Of a stretch of 64,000 nucleotides of DNA, positions 38,095-49,899 are shown one piece after another. The stretch is taken from assembly GCA_018907035.1 (NCBI GenBank), contig JACCIC010000015.1, forward strand, positions 2,482,001 through 2,546,000. The letters are read 5' to 3'. The notes beneath the pieces are model-generated. The model worked only from the letters and a program-made list of their open reading frames with translations, had not been told where the DNA came from and did no database searches. The DNA is from Sycobia sp. Sy_11. Lineage: Eukaryota; Arthropoda; Insecta; Hymenoptera; Epichrysomallidae. How positions within the stretch are numbered: the stretch's first letter is position 1; each line of letters opens with the position of its first letter. The position numbers and the translations under genes were made by a program.

Positions 38095-39568
38095 TTAATT
38101 GATACACATTCCGAAAGACTTGTAAAAAGGATACCGAATTTTAGTATAATCTTAAACAATTCTCATTTTGTAAAGTGATTTCTTTACAAGTGTCTTTCAA
38201 AATGGAGTATCTTTGTTTTGTTTTACGAAACATTATAAAGCGAACATAATCGCTAAAAATGTTATTCTTCTATAGTACTCTTATAGTGATATTCATTTTG
38301 TTTTGTCTAGATCACTCTATGTGTTGTCGACACGACGTGATGTAAGCCATAATGCTTTCTTTTATAATCTTATGAAAATATACGTACATTGAACTGTTTG
38401 ATTATAAAGGAAAAAGAGATGTAAAAAAAGAAAAGAAGCATGAAAATATTTCAGGCTGCACGTTATGTACTTTACTTTTTACTGCAGCAATGAATGAACG
38501 ACAACCCATTTTCTTCCTTGTTAATAAGGGTGTCTTGTAAGGAAACAAATGGCGAACACGCCAAAAAGTGTATAGGGTACTAGGGCTTTTGTAACGAATT
38601 ATTGTTATTTTAAACTCGTATGCTATGTTCTTGTGTGGGCTAAACCTTGAATCAGTAAAAGGTCTTGCCAACTGTCATGTTCATATTTTGTTTGCTGGGT
38701 ACTTGTTTAAAATAGTTTAACCCAAAAAAATTTGAAAAAGTATTTTTATACACTTTATTTTTAAAAAAACATGTAAGAATAACGTGAGACTTAATTAAAC
38801 TAAGTAAAAGTTTCCTTAAATAATTTATATTAAGTAGGAAGTGGTTTGTTAAATTCGTCATTATTTTCGTGCCCTTACGTGAACTATAAAACTAATTTTA
38901 ATGTAAAGTTTTGTAAATAGAATAATTAAATTTACAATCTTGCAATAAAATTTGTTCCACTATATCTATGTATATAAAACTTTAGTAAACTATTTATTTT
39001 ACTGAAGTTGTTAATAAATTTATAAGTTAACTAATATATTTCGTTTTTTTTAAATATAGTTAATACATACATTTTTACACAAGAAATTTATAAACTTTAA
39101 ATTAAAATTTCTGGAATTATGATATAATTAATTCTTTGATTTTCTTATAAATATTATCTTTATTTCGGTGTTGCAGTCATAATAAACTCCTCTTTTTTCA
39201 AAATGAAAATATAATAAAAGTATGACATAAGTGCAAATTAGAAAAACAATTCAAATTTATAATTACTTGCATAGAATGATTAGAGCCTTATTTTTTCTAA
39301 TTTATCAATTACTTAGAACATATATTGAATACAAATAATTCAATATTCATAATGTAAAATTATAAGAATTGAATTGTTAAATTTGTTTTTATTTTATAAG
39401 TATTAAAAGTAAACCTAAATTTTCCTTTGACATCTTTTAATACAAACAATTTATATAAATATACATCTAACATTATTTGGTAATAGTATGATAATTACAA
39501 ATTACTTTACTTATTCACGTTAATAATATTTAATATCATTTCAATCGATAAATCTCTTTAAGTTTTTG

Positions 39569-39629
<61 letters not shown>

Positions 39630-40263
39630 TCTACACATATACACACATGTAAATAAAAATATAAATCTTTTTAGGAGCAATGAAAGTATTAACAAGTAAT
39701 TAGCATATAATTTACATTGTTGCAGTTAATTAAAGACAAAAAAAGAAAATATTTCTGTAATCTGTAATATTAATTTTTTATGCATTTATGGCATTATTCG
39801 ATTATTATTTAATTATAAAATATATTGCAAACATATTTAATGTAATGATATCAAGGATATAACTAGGAAAGTTTTGATTATAATTAATAATTTACTGTGA
39901 AATTAATGTAATTAAGCAGAATATTTCATATTAAGTATTTTATTTCTTAAAATTTTAATTATTCTACAGTTATGAAAATTTTATATCTAGTATATATATA
40001 TTATTTAATATCTATGTAATTTTTTCCAATTATTTTACATGTATTATATTTTAACATAAATTTTTTGAAGACTGTGAACTCGAAGTAACTTAGATAATAT
40101 TTATATGTTTAAAATTTTAATATTTTCACTTTTAACAATATTTACATTAAACTATTTTCAGTAGATACCCAGCTCTTGTATATTGCGCTTAAACAGGAAC
40201 TTGCTTGTTTATTTATCTTATCACATCATATTTTGGTCCATTTTACATAATCTAAAAATAATG
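38095..40263. other. Intergenic region between two convergent genes, including the Eaf 3' UTR
   Basis: The first several hundred bases are less AT-rich and are probably the Eaf 3' UTR; AATAAA occurs near 38944. The rest is AT-rich with a (TA)n(CA)n tract at 39570-39628. On the minus strand an AATAAA near 40207-40214 lies about 50 nt beyond the stop of the chondroitin gene and is a likely poly(A) signal for it. Confidence 0.55.
39570..39628. repeat. (TA)n(CA)n compound microsatellite
   Basis: About 47 bp of TA followed by about 12 bp of CA. Confidence 0.95.
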
Positions 40264-43040
40264 TCAATGATGCTCTTTATAGTTCAATATCAGTCTTGCC
40301 AGTTGACCACGATTTCCCATTTGAAGATTTCTTTGTTTTAAACATGTATTAAGAGTGATGTTATTTCTTGTGCCAATACAATGAATTTCTCTGTATCGAA
40401 GTTTTAGCGCTGGTTCAACAGCACGAAAAGGATTCAAACTGCTAAAGATAACGAACATTTCAAAAATTGAACCAATTGAAAAAGTTTGCGATAATTTCAA
40501 TATATTTGAAATGTCTTTATCAGTTTTGACTAAGGGTAATCGATTTTCAATGGATTTTCGTACTGAAACGGATAACATATAAATTTTTTATAATAAAATA
40601 ATTTTTATAATATTTTTTTTACTCAATACCTGCCAAATAATCTTTTGCATAAAATGATACAAAATCATAATTATATTTGTCATATCTTCCGTGATTATGA
40701 ATAATATCAAAATCAACATGTTTATTACTTTCATCATAATAAATTATATCTGGATTATACTGTACAAATGGAATTGGACTGAAAACTTGCCATTGGCTAA
40801 TAGTATTCATACGTACCTTTATAAAATTAAATACCATACATTATTAAATTATAAAATCATTGATTTTATGAATAATAAATAATATACGATCAAATTCATA
40901 TTTTTCTACTATCGTAAAAACTTACTCTATTTAAATACTCAGACTTTAATTCCATTTTGGTATCTACAAATAGTACCAAATTATCAGACGAGAATTTTTT
41001 AACATATAAATCAGCAATAGCGATTTTCAATAAAGGCTCTATTTCTATAAAACTCGAAATAGTAGGTAAGCGAATTGAGAGCCATGTCACTTTTAATTGA
41101 TCTTTTTTATATTTATCAGTTAAAAATAATGCACGTTGTTTGATTTCATAAAAAATATCTTCATTTCCTTTTGATGCATATCCAGGATTGTACAATAAAA
41201 TCTTTAAATAAATATACATTTTAAAATGTTAATAAAAATAAAAGTACTTTAATTACAAAATTGATTGTTATTAATCCATTTACCACTGAGAGTAAAATTT
41301 TTTCTTTTTTCTCCATACAGGTATCTGCATAATGGCTTAAAAATTTTAAAGCATCTTCTTTTTTTGAAGAATCAACTATTATAATCATATTGATTCGTGA
41401 ATTTTCAGTAACATATGGAACAGGTAATATTTCAACTTTTCCTAGAGGCTTACAAACTTCTATCCTTTTATTAATTGTTATTTTTAACTCAGTTTCAAAA
41501 ATAAGATCAAATATATAATCCATTCCTCTGGATGAATCAAATCTCCAATACCCATTGAGTAGTTTTTCAAACCTTAATTTCTTATCAGAATTACGTATAA
41601 CTCTTTCAATAATAACATTTAAAACATGATTAATTTCTTCTTTTTGATTACTGTTTAATTCTTCAATAATTTGAAAATCATTGTCATGAAAAACATGAGA
41701 CATATTAAAGTAAGTCCATTTTAAAATATCGAAACGATTTGTTGCTTTACTTTCTGGCTGATTACCAATTGGCCAACTAAGATTTTGATGATTTTTGGGA
41801 GTTAAATGAGTAGTATTTATCATTTTTTCTCGAATAGTTTTAATTTGTTTTTCTACTTTGATTAACTCCATCTAAAATGTATATAATTAATTGAAAAATC
41901 ATATGTTATATATAAATATAATTATTATAAAATATAATCCAGTATTTACTTTTGCAAAATAAGTATTCATTTTATAAATAACCAAATGATCATATATGGG
42001 ATATACTGTAACAGAGTCTTTGAAACCTTCTTGTGACTTTAGTTTTACAAAGTCAGTTTCATAGTCAAAAATTACATTTAGTTTCTTTGATAAAAATATT
42101 TCTTTTTGTGCTGTGTTTGAACAAGGTATTGATGTAGAATGAAGAATACAACGACCAAAATTTATATCATCAGAAGATGAAAATGTATTCTTTACACACC
42201 AATCCAAATTAGTTTTTAACTTTTTTATTATAGAATTACTTAATAATACACCACCATCTGTAAATATTTGTTTTATTATATGTTTAAAAACTACTTCCAT
42301 ATAATTAATTAAAAATAAGAAATAATTCATTTATATGTAATTTAATAAGTTATATAAAAAAAAAGGTTTATTTTAATTAATAATAATATTAAAATCTTAC
42401 CTAAAGAACAATGTGAAGTATTATCAATAGTAGATCCAATATGAATATCCTGACTCACACTAATTTTATTAACTAAATCAACTAACCTTCTAGCATTTAC
42501 ATAAGTAGTATCTTTAACTACAAAATAATAATCATAATCTTCTAAATAATTGTCAGTTATATATTTCAATACATGAAACGGTTGAAGAATACTTTTAGTA
42601 TCTGTAAAACCAACAATTCCAGGCAATGATACGTTTGGCTTTGTTCCTTCGGGTATAGAAATAAAGTATCGAACTTTATCAACTAAATGTGTAATTGTTT
42701 TATTTGAGCTAATTGCACGACTATGCAAATACTCTGAACTTGTCAGTACCCCTACAAATATTTTCTCTCGAATACCAAGTTCTGTCGAATAATATCTTGG
42801 TCTAACAAATACTTTTGGAACTTTTTTAGCTTTTTGTGGCTTACTCTCAATATTTATTTTTGGTTCATATTCATCAATTAATTCATTACTATTCATTGAA
42901 TAAGGTAGTGTTTCTTCTAGGTCTTGACAGTTTTCTATTGGTACAAAAAATAAACTTATGCTAAGGCCCAAGCACACTCCAACAATCAAATAAATATTGG
43001 TGCGACAATGGGAAAATAAAATGTTAATTATTGGACTCAT
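40264..43040 (-). CDS. Chpf: Chondroitin polymerizing factor (CHPF/CHPF2-type), about 774-777 aa
   Basis: This is a type II Golgi glycosyltransferase-family protein needed with chondroitin synthase to build the GlcA-GalNAc chain of chondroitin. Six exons: 43040-42401, 42257-41950, 41871-41257 (or -41248), 41201-40926, 40816-40630 and 40562-40264 (TGA), all phases closing. Residues 15-34 are a hydrophobic signal anchor. The order is RPRYYSTELGIREK, a GT31-like domain, NGYWRFDSSRGMDY, VEILPVPYVTE and FRAVEPALKLRY, all shared with vertebrate CHPF. Its length equals that of human CHPF (about 775 aa). In place of the DXD metal site the first domain reads KDTTY and the second FVDTKM, as in CHPF rather than in the active synthase CHSY, so it is probably a partner or weakly active subunit. 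The third intron is only 46 or 55 bp; GTACTT and GTAATT are both usable donors. About 0.55 kb upstream lies a LINE insertion in the same orientation. Confidence 0.93.
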
Positions 43041-43566
43041 TTTTAAAACTAATACAAATCTATTTTATGTAAATCAAAATGTTTTTCAATTTATAAAGGA
43101 CTGAATGTCACATATAAAAAATTGTACAATAATAGCTGGCTAAAAAATACCATGTTACTAGGTTTTTGCAGAAATTTTAAGAAAACATCGTAAATATAAT
43201 TCAAAAATATTTAAGGATAAAAATTTTGCCATGTATGTATTGTTTATTTATACAAACATTCTGTAACAAAAATGAACACTGTAAACACTTGATAGCAGCA
43301 GATGGCAGACGAATGATCAGGCCCAAAGTTAACAATAATATCGAGAAAAGAAAACTCGATTGATAATTTCTTTTCGCCCAGTTAACAAATGGTACAGCCA
43401 AGGCAACTTAAGAGAGCTGGATACCTCTGACAGAAGTCCGAATCGATCGCAGCGACTACTAGAGAAATTCATTGTGGTGGTTTATAGAACTAAACAGAAT
43501 GTTCTGTACTACCGACTGTTCAGGGATGTAGCTTATTACAATTTTTGATAAGTTGAGCCCGTAATA
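43041..43566 (-). promoter_or_regulatory. Presumed promoter/5' UTR region of the chondroitin gene
   Basis: Upstream of ATG 43040 the sequence is AT-rich for about 150 bp, then clearly GC-richer from about 43270 to 43560. It has no convincing coding frame. It ends at the (TG)n tract into which the LINE is inserted. Its counterpart beyond the insertion may be the GC-richer sequence at 48462-48780. Assignment as promoter is by position and composition only. Confidence 0.4.
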
Positions 43567-43589
43567 TGTGTGTGTGTGTGTGTGTGTGT
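43567..43589. repeat. (TG)n tract, left flank of the LINE insertion
   Basis: About 23 bp of TG repeat directly abutting the 3' poly(A) end of the minus-strand LINE. Confidence 0.95.
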
Positions 43590-43793
43590 ATGTTTTTTTT
43601 TTTTTTTTGTTAGGCGTAGGCAGAGCAAGCTCTGCACTAGTGGCCTCTCGAAACCAGCATCCCGCCGGAACTATCCGGGAATATTACTTCGGCGGGGCTG
43701 TTAATTAGCCTATACGACTCCTCTTCTTATGACACTATCCTACGTCCCCCATCCATACAGGTGATCAGGGGTTCGGTGTTCGTCCTCTGTATC

Positions 43794-46782
43794 TTAAAAT
43801 AGGATTACTTGGCCTGGTTCATCCTGGGCCATTCGCCTAGTTCTATCGGCATATCTAAGTTTGGTCATCACCTCTTTTGCGAAACTGGCTACTGCCTTCC
43901 AGTTTTCAGAAGATTCCAGCATTATTGATAGGATGCTCTCTGGTCCTATTGGCTTATTGATGATGTTCATCAAGTGCTCACGTTGTGTTCTAAAACGAGG
44001 GCAGCTCACCAATATATGCTCAGCATCCTCGACCAAAGTCGGACAGATGGGGCAGAGATCATTATTATCCAAGTGAAAGCGGTGGAAATAGGACCTAAAA
44101 CAACCATGTCCAGTCAACCACTGAGTTAGGTGGAAATCTAATTCCCCGTGTTTCCTGTTGATCCATCTGTGTATGTCTGGGAGGATACGATAAGTCCATC
44201 GGCCTTTGCTAGAATCGGTCCATCGTTTTTGCCATATTTCTATAGAACGATGACGTTCCACATTTTTAGCACCTTGTAGGGAATCCACTGCGGCCTTACA
44301 TATGTTGTGCAGCCTAGCCAGTTCATCTGCAGCTAAATCGAAAGGAAGAATTCCGGCAAGTACCTCAGCTGCGTCGGTGGATACCGTCCTGTAACCACTA
44401 ATAATACGTATACAGGAGCGACGACGGGTCGCAATGGCCAACTCACAATACGATTTAATTCCGCATGCATGATGCCAGATTGGTGCTGCATACATGCTGA
44501 CAGAATTAACAACATAAGCTAATAGTTTCCTCTGGGGTGGACGTGGGCCATCAATGTTAGGCATGAGCCGACAGAAGGCAGCTGAAACTCGTTGCGCTTT
44601 TTCGCCAGATATCTTTAGATGTTCTTTGAAATTTAACCTGGCATCAAGTTGGACACCCAAGTATCGTAAAGATGGCGCAGAACTAATGCGGCAGCTACTA
44701 ACTTTAAGAGTAATACTATCTACCTTCTTACGACTGCTGACAAGAACTACTTCTGTCTTGTGCTCCGCTAATTGTAAACCAGCCGTCTTAATCCATCTAC
44801 TGATGTTGCTGATTGCCTCATTGGCATTTTCAGTAAGTTCATCAAGGGTCTTAGCCGTCACTACTAGAGCGATATCGTCGGCGTACCCTACTGTTATTGA
44901 ACCAGGCGGTTGTGGAATCCTCAACACGCCATCATACATAATATTCCACAATATAGGTCCCATAACTGAGCCCTGGGGGACTCCCGCAATAACCTTATGC
45001 GATACAGTGCCTTCATCCGTTCGGTATAATATTATCCTATTCTCAAAGTAGCTGGCCACGACATTCTGTAAATAACCAGGTACTCCGAACTCTTTAAGAG
45101 AACTCATAATAGAAGACCAGCGCGCTGAATTAAAGGCATTCTTGACATCTAGACCGACAATGGCACAATACTGTTTAGTGCCACCTTTCCATCTCTTACC
45201 ACTGATTACACTACCAGTTTAATGGCATCGACTGTTGATTTTGATTTCCGAAATCCAAATTGGCGTGAGGATAAGCCGTGCAATCCTTCAGTGAATGCTT
45301 CCAGTCGGCTACATATTATTTTTTCAAATATTTTACCTACCGTGTCGAGCATACACAATGGCCTGTATGATGAAGGATCATCAAGTGGCTTATTGCCCTT
45401 AGGTAACAGGACTAACCTTTGAGTTTTCCAGCAATCAGGAAGAATACCCTCAAGAAGACAAGCATTATATACTTTTAGAAATATAGCTGGATTCTTCTGT
45501 ATCGCCAACTTAACTGCCGCATTAGGGATACCATCAGGGCCAGGGGCAGCATTGTCTCTAGTCTTAGCGTAAGCATTATGTAGCTCCATTTCTGTTATAG
45601 GAGGTATATCGTCCGAGTGTTGCGTGCGCAGTACAGTCCCATGGATGTCATTGGGAAAGAGAGCGGAAACAATCTTATCAATCAATACCGTGCTAGTGGG
45701 TTGTATTGGTGCCCTACTCAATCGTGCCATGACTGTTTTGTATGGTCGTCCCCATAAGTCATTGTTGGCCTCTGCACACAGTTCAAGCCAGCATCGACGC
45801 TTGCTTGCCTTAATGGCCTTGACAAGCGCTCTCTGTGCTTCTTTAAATAAACTATTAAACGTATCACGATGGGTGCGGGCTCTTTGGGCAAGTCTACGTG
45901 CACGATGACATTGTTTGCGGAATTCTGCAATTTCATTTGTCCACCAGTAGACAGATTGACGATGTTTAAATCCGCTCTTAGTCCTAGTCATCGATGCATC
46001 ACATGCTTCAGAGATATGCTTCATGAGTGCATTTGCCAGATGGCCTGGTGCACCATATTCTAAACGCTCTTCTGATATTATAGTGGCGAACACTTCACAG
46101 TCTAGCGATCTGATGTTCCATTTCCGTGTGGGCATCCACTCATTGCACTTGTTCTTTACTTTCTTTTCTGCAATCTCATACAAGATCGCCCTGTGATTAC
46201 ACTGTGGGTGTAAAGGTCGCTTACTCTCCAATTAAGGATCCGCTGAATCAAGTCATCACTGGCTAATGTTACATCAATAACTGATTGTTTATCACCCCTA
46301 ATGAAAGTGGATTCAGATCCCTTATTAACCACGTGGAGTTGAAGAGAATTAAGGCCATCAAGCAGCATACTACCTCTGTTATTTGTTGAAGCGCTTCCCC
46401 AGGCTGTGGACCACGCGTTAAAATCGCCACCGATTAATAATGGTTTCTTGTCCATGGCTTTATCAACTAATTTAGCTACAAGGATTTCAAACTGCTTGTC
46501 CGTCAAGCTTGGAGGAGCTTATACACTAAAGACGTATATTTCTTGTATTTTAGCCCAGGATATCAATTCGCTCCGATGACTCGACTGCTTTAGTATCTGC
46601 CTATTTTGACCAATCCAGAGGGCAGCTCTATTGCTTGTGTCACTTATCCAGCGCTGTGGTCTGACCCTGTCACAATATGGTTCGGAGATTACAGCAATGT
46701 CTATTCTTAACTCCTTTATTGTCTGTTTCAGCAGGTCATGAGCTGCTACGCAATGGTTGGTATTCAGTTGGAGTATTCTCAT
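43794..46782 (-). pseudogene. LINE ORF2: APE endonuclease, reverse transcriptase, zinc knuckle; broken
   Basis: It starts MRILQLNTNH at 46782. The endonuclease shows VISEPY, GGDFNAW and SVIDVTLAS, the APE catalytic motifs. A TAA (46521-46519) interrupts it, and a frameshift lies within 46231-46156. The RT follows: SSYRPLCMLDTVGK, FGFRKSKSTVDAI, then a second frameshift near 45206 just before motif A (GLDVKNAFNSARW). Next are VPQGSVMGPILWN and YADDIALV (motif C, intact). The C-terminal knuckle is C-X2-C-X8-H-X4-C (CPICPTLVEDAEHILVSC) and the stop is at 43794. The APE plus RT plus terminal knuckle, without RNase H, is R1-clade organisation. The enzyme would nick the target and copy its RNA there; this copy cannot make it in one piece. 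Confidence 0.93.
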
Positions 46783-48268
46783 GTTTTATGTCTGTTTAAA
46801 AACTCCACGGTAATCGGGCACTTATAGCTGTATGCTGGATGGTTAATCTCCTTTTTTCCTTCACATTTACAGAGCAAACAACAGGGCCCGTTTACACACA
46901 GCTTGGATAGATGGTCTTTTCCACCGCAGTGCCTTCAAAGTTTAGTTCTGTCAAGGCCCGAGCACACGGACGCTAAATGGCCAATCTGCCAACACCTGAA
47001 GCAGCGCTTTATTTCTGTTTTTTTTTCGAACTCTGCAGCTGACCCATCCGATTCGAACATGCCCTGCACGTAGGGCCCGAGCACACGGACGCTAAATGGC
47101 CAATCTGCCAACACCTGAAGCAGCGCTTTATTTCTGTTTTTTTTCGAACTCTGCAGCTGACCCATCCGATTCGAACATGCCCTGCACGTAGTAGCTCAGC
47201 TGCGTAGCTATATGGTACAGACACCACCGCCGTCTGAGTACCCCCATAAGCTTGCCGCAAGGAACGAGCAATTAGTAGGTTAGTCTCCTTTAGCTCGAGG
47301 TGTGTTCTCAGAGCCTCTAATACTTCATCCTTTGAAGTGACCTCATCTATATCTTTAATCTCCAATGTAATGAGATTACTCAGGATCGAAGTGGATGCGC
47401 TATGGCCAACCTTAGATTCAACAATGCGTGCCAACTCATGTGCATCTTTGGCTGTCCATTCCAACTGAAGTACAAGGGCACCGCTTGCATTTCTACGGAT
47501 CCTGTTAACCTCATTCTTGACATGAGATAACTCCGGGTCATTCTTTATTTGTCGCAGTACCTCCGCGTATGTAACTCCTTCATTGGCCTTAATCAAAATG
47601 GAGTTAGGCCTATTTCGTCCATTAAGCCTGCGTGTACTAGATAATTCTTTATCTTTGCCTTTGGGCTTGTTATGCTTGATGGTCTGCCATTGATTTTCTT
47701 TGGCTTCAGACTTGCCTGTACGTACTCCAACCGACTCTAGTGGTCTCCTTGAGCCCAATGGTGGTTCTTTAGTCCTTTTGCCACCTATGGTTTTAGGAGT
47801 GGAAACCATCGCTTCTGCTGCGCTTCGTTTGGTGTCAGAGCGTAGACTCGGCGTAGTCTGAGTCACCACTTCATGTGTACCAGGACGTTGATACTGTAAT
47901 AGATCATCCTCTGTCATACTAATGCATTTATATGAGGCATTAATGGAACGAGCAAGATCCTTAATGGTCTTGTGTACGTTATGCCTATCTTTGACAAAGT
48001 CCAACAATTGGCTGATCTTCTCACCAAGTCGTTCCAGGTGATTGTTTCTGCGCGTGATGGAGATTTCTCGATCCGTCGTTTCTTGATCCATCATGACATC
48101 TCCTTTAGTACCCAGTGTACTATCTATGATTATGTTTGATTTGCCCTCCCCAGAATCCGAGGGGCTACCACCGACCACAGAGGCTTGCACTCTATCAGAA
48201 TCGGTGAGGAGATTGACCGGTCTTGCCGGAGTTACTCCCTGGGGTATATCCTTGTTTATACCAAACAT
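46779..48268 (-). pseudogene. LINE ORF1 (Gag-like, CCHC zinc knuckles), disrupted
   Basis: It opens with ATG at 48268 and runs about 370 codons with no recognised N-terminal fold. Then comes the RNA-binding-like region and the knuckle CFRCWQIGHLASVC (C-X2-C-X4-H-X4-C). A tandem copy of 118-119 bp (47191-47074 and 47073-46955) duplicates this knuckle and breaks the frame; the two units differ by one A in a poly(A) run. Beyond it the original frame has TGA at 46937-46935. It lies where the first Cys of a second knuckle is expected, because RHCGGKDHLSKLC follows directly; one base change from TGC would explain it. The frame then continues to TGA at 46781-46779, overlapping the ORF2 ATG. In retrotransposition, ORF1 proteins of this clade bind the element RNA and guide it to the target. 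Confidence 0.85.
46955..47191 (-). repeat. 119-bp tandem duplication inside LINE ORF1
   Basis: Two head-to-tail copies, 46955-47073 (119 bp) and 47074-47191 (118 bp), are identical apart from one base in a homopolymer (T9 against T8 on the plus strand). Each spans the CCHC knuckle region. Near identity means the duplication is recent or was corrected by gene conversion; an assembly artefact is also possible. Confidence 0.95.
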
Positions 48269-48430
48269 TAGTCATAATTGGCCTTAAGTTCGGGAGGCCC
48301 TCCCTATTAGCTTTTTCTGTCCGCCCTGAGTATTTTATTTCCTCAGTGCCCTCTACAAATTGTAGCGAGCCATCCCCTATCCGCAACCTGGGGAGGCGCC
48401 AGATGGGAGAAAGCAACAAAACTCCACACT

Positions 48431-48431
<1 letters not shown>

Positions 48432-48461
<30 letters not shown>
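48432..48461. repeat. (TG)n tract, right flank of the LINE insertion
   Basis: About 30 bp of TG repeat abutting the 5' end of the minus-strand LINE. Together with 43567-43589 it forms the split target microsatellite. Confidence 0.95.
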
Positions 48462-48465
<4 letters not shown>

Positions 48466-49800
48466 ATCGTTGCGGTTGAGGTTGCACAGGTTTGGGTTTC
48501 CCATTGACAATGAGTGATACATATACGCATGGGCATAATAAGCTAAGCAACAAGATGTTTACGGTATCGTTTGTCACCCTTCGAGTCACCTATTAGAAGT
48601 TTAGCATATATATATACAGTATAGCTCTGCTGAGATTTGAATGATATTGTCCAATATTTTCAAAACGACAAGTCCGAACCTCTGAACGTTTCTGCTGAGT
48701 AACTTATAGGTTGCACGTATCGCCGAGCCCATCGTTGTACTTGTAATTATTCTGCTCACCTGCTTTTGCTCCAAATTTATATATTTATATATTTTGGGTT
48801 GCTCATTACGAATATCATAGTGGCTTTGTGCATATTTTGAATTTTCCTAAATCAGAAAAAATCCTTAAAACTACTGGTTTTGCAAAATGGTTTCGGAAAC
48901 TACTATACATATCAAAAAATATTTTTAATAAAATTTGTAAATTTTATAAAAATATATATCTTTTATTCTATATATTTTTTGTGCAGGCAGCATTTCTCGA
49001 TAAAAACTAAATGAAAGGTAACATCCGAATTTGGTATACTCAATTCTATTGACCAATAATGTGTCTGCTCCTAAATAAATCCGCTATTTCTCGCACTCAT
49101 AAGAAAGACCAAAATTATCCTGTTAGGAAAAATAATGCAACTTGGTCACTTCGGAAGAAACTACTCTCGGGGCAACATCTACATACAATAATATATACTC
49201 GGTTTATTGTAAATTACATTATAACATTGCACTTCGATTAAATAGTTATTGTTTTTACCAAACTTGTGTTTTAACTATTCCTTTCCCATATCAACATTAA
49301 TAATACTAATCGCGATTAAAGGTTCACGATTAGTTTGAGCGATATAAGAAAGTGTTCTTTCATGGATTTATTCATAAAATCGTAGTATTCACTCATGAGC
49401 AAAAAACAATATATATAATTAATTCATAAATATAAATAATTCTGTGAAATGTAACAAGCAAAATATTTAAACCAAGTATGCGTAGAACACAAATAAGTTA
49501 TTATATTTTTATATTCATTTAATTGTTGCACTAATACTTATTTATATTACACATTTAAATTTAAAGAAAAGACTTTTTAAAGAAGGTTTCAAATCGAATT
49601 TTAATAGTTTGTATAATGGACAATAGAGTACAATTACTTATAAGAGATCTAGCTGGAGCCCAAAATGTATACTTTATAATCAGTTTTATTTATTAATTAG
49701 ATTATTTAATTTCATAAAATTAAATGAATATAAAAATTTCATAACTTATTTGTGTTGTATAGTTTATGGAGCATCTCCAGTAAGAAAGTATGAAGGAGTA
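48462..49800. other. Intergenic DNA right of the LINE
   Basis: 48462-48780 is GC-richer without a coding frame and may be the displaced distal part of the sequence upstream of the chondroitin gene. From 48790 to 49800 it is AT-rich with nothing recognisable. Confidence 0.5.
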
Positions 49801-49899
49801 AGTGCAATCAGGTCATTTGGATCAGAAGATAGTGGTGTAATGGATTAGAATTGAAGATCGATTCTACTTCAATAATAAACATTTAGAATTGCTCGTTAG

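Larger units (their letters stand above)
43590..48431 (-). mobile_element. R1-clade non-LTR retrotransposon (Mino/Waldo-like), near full length, inactive
   Basis: Read on the minus strand it starts at about 48431 directly after an (AC)n tract. It holds ORF1 (Gag-like with CCHC knuckles), then ORF2 (APE endonuclease, reverse transcriptase, C-terminal zinc knuckle), a 3' UTR of about 185 bp (43793-43609) and a poly(A) tail (T16 on the plus strand, 43593-43608). The tail is followed by the same (AC)n repeat. Composition is far less AT-rich than the surroundings. ORF1 and ORF2 overlap by ATGA (46782-46779). Damage: a premature stop and a 119-bp tandem duplication in ORF1; one stop and two frameshifts in ORF2. 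The length of about 4.8 kb and the domain order match the R1 clade. Known R1-clade families Mino and Waldo insert into AC-type repeats, which fits the flanks. Confidence 0.93.

Noticed and set aside
43861..46063. Plus-strand ORFs opposite the LINE ORF2
   Set aside because: They are antisense shadows of the reverse-transcriptase frame.
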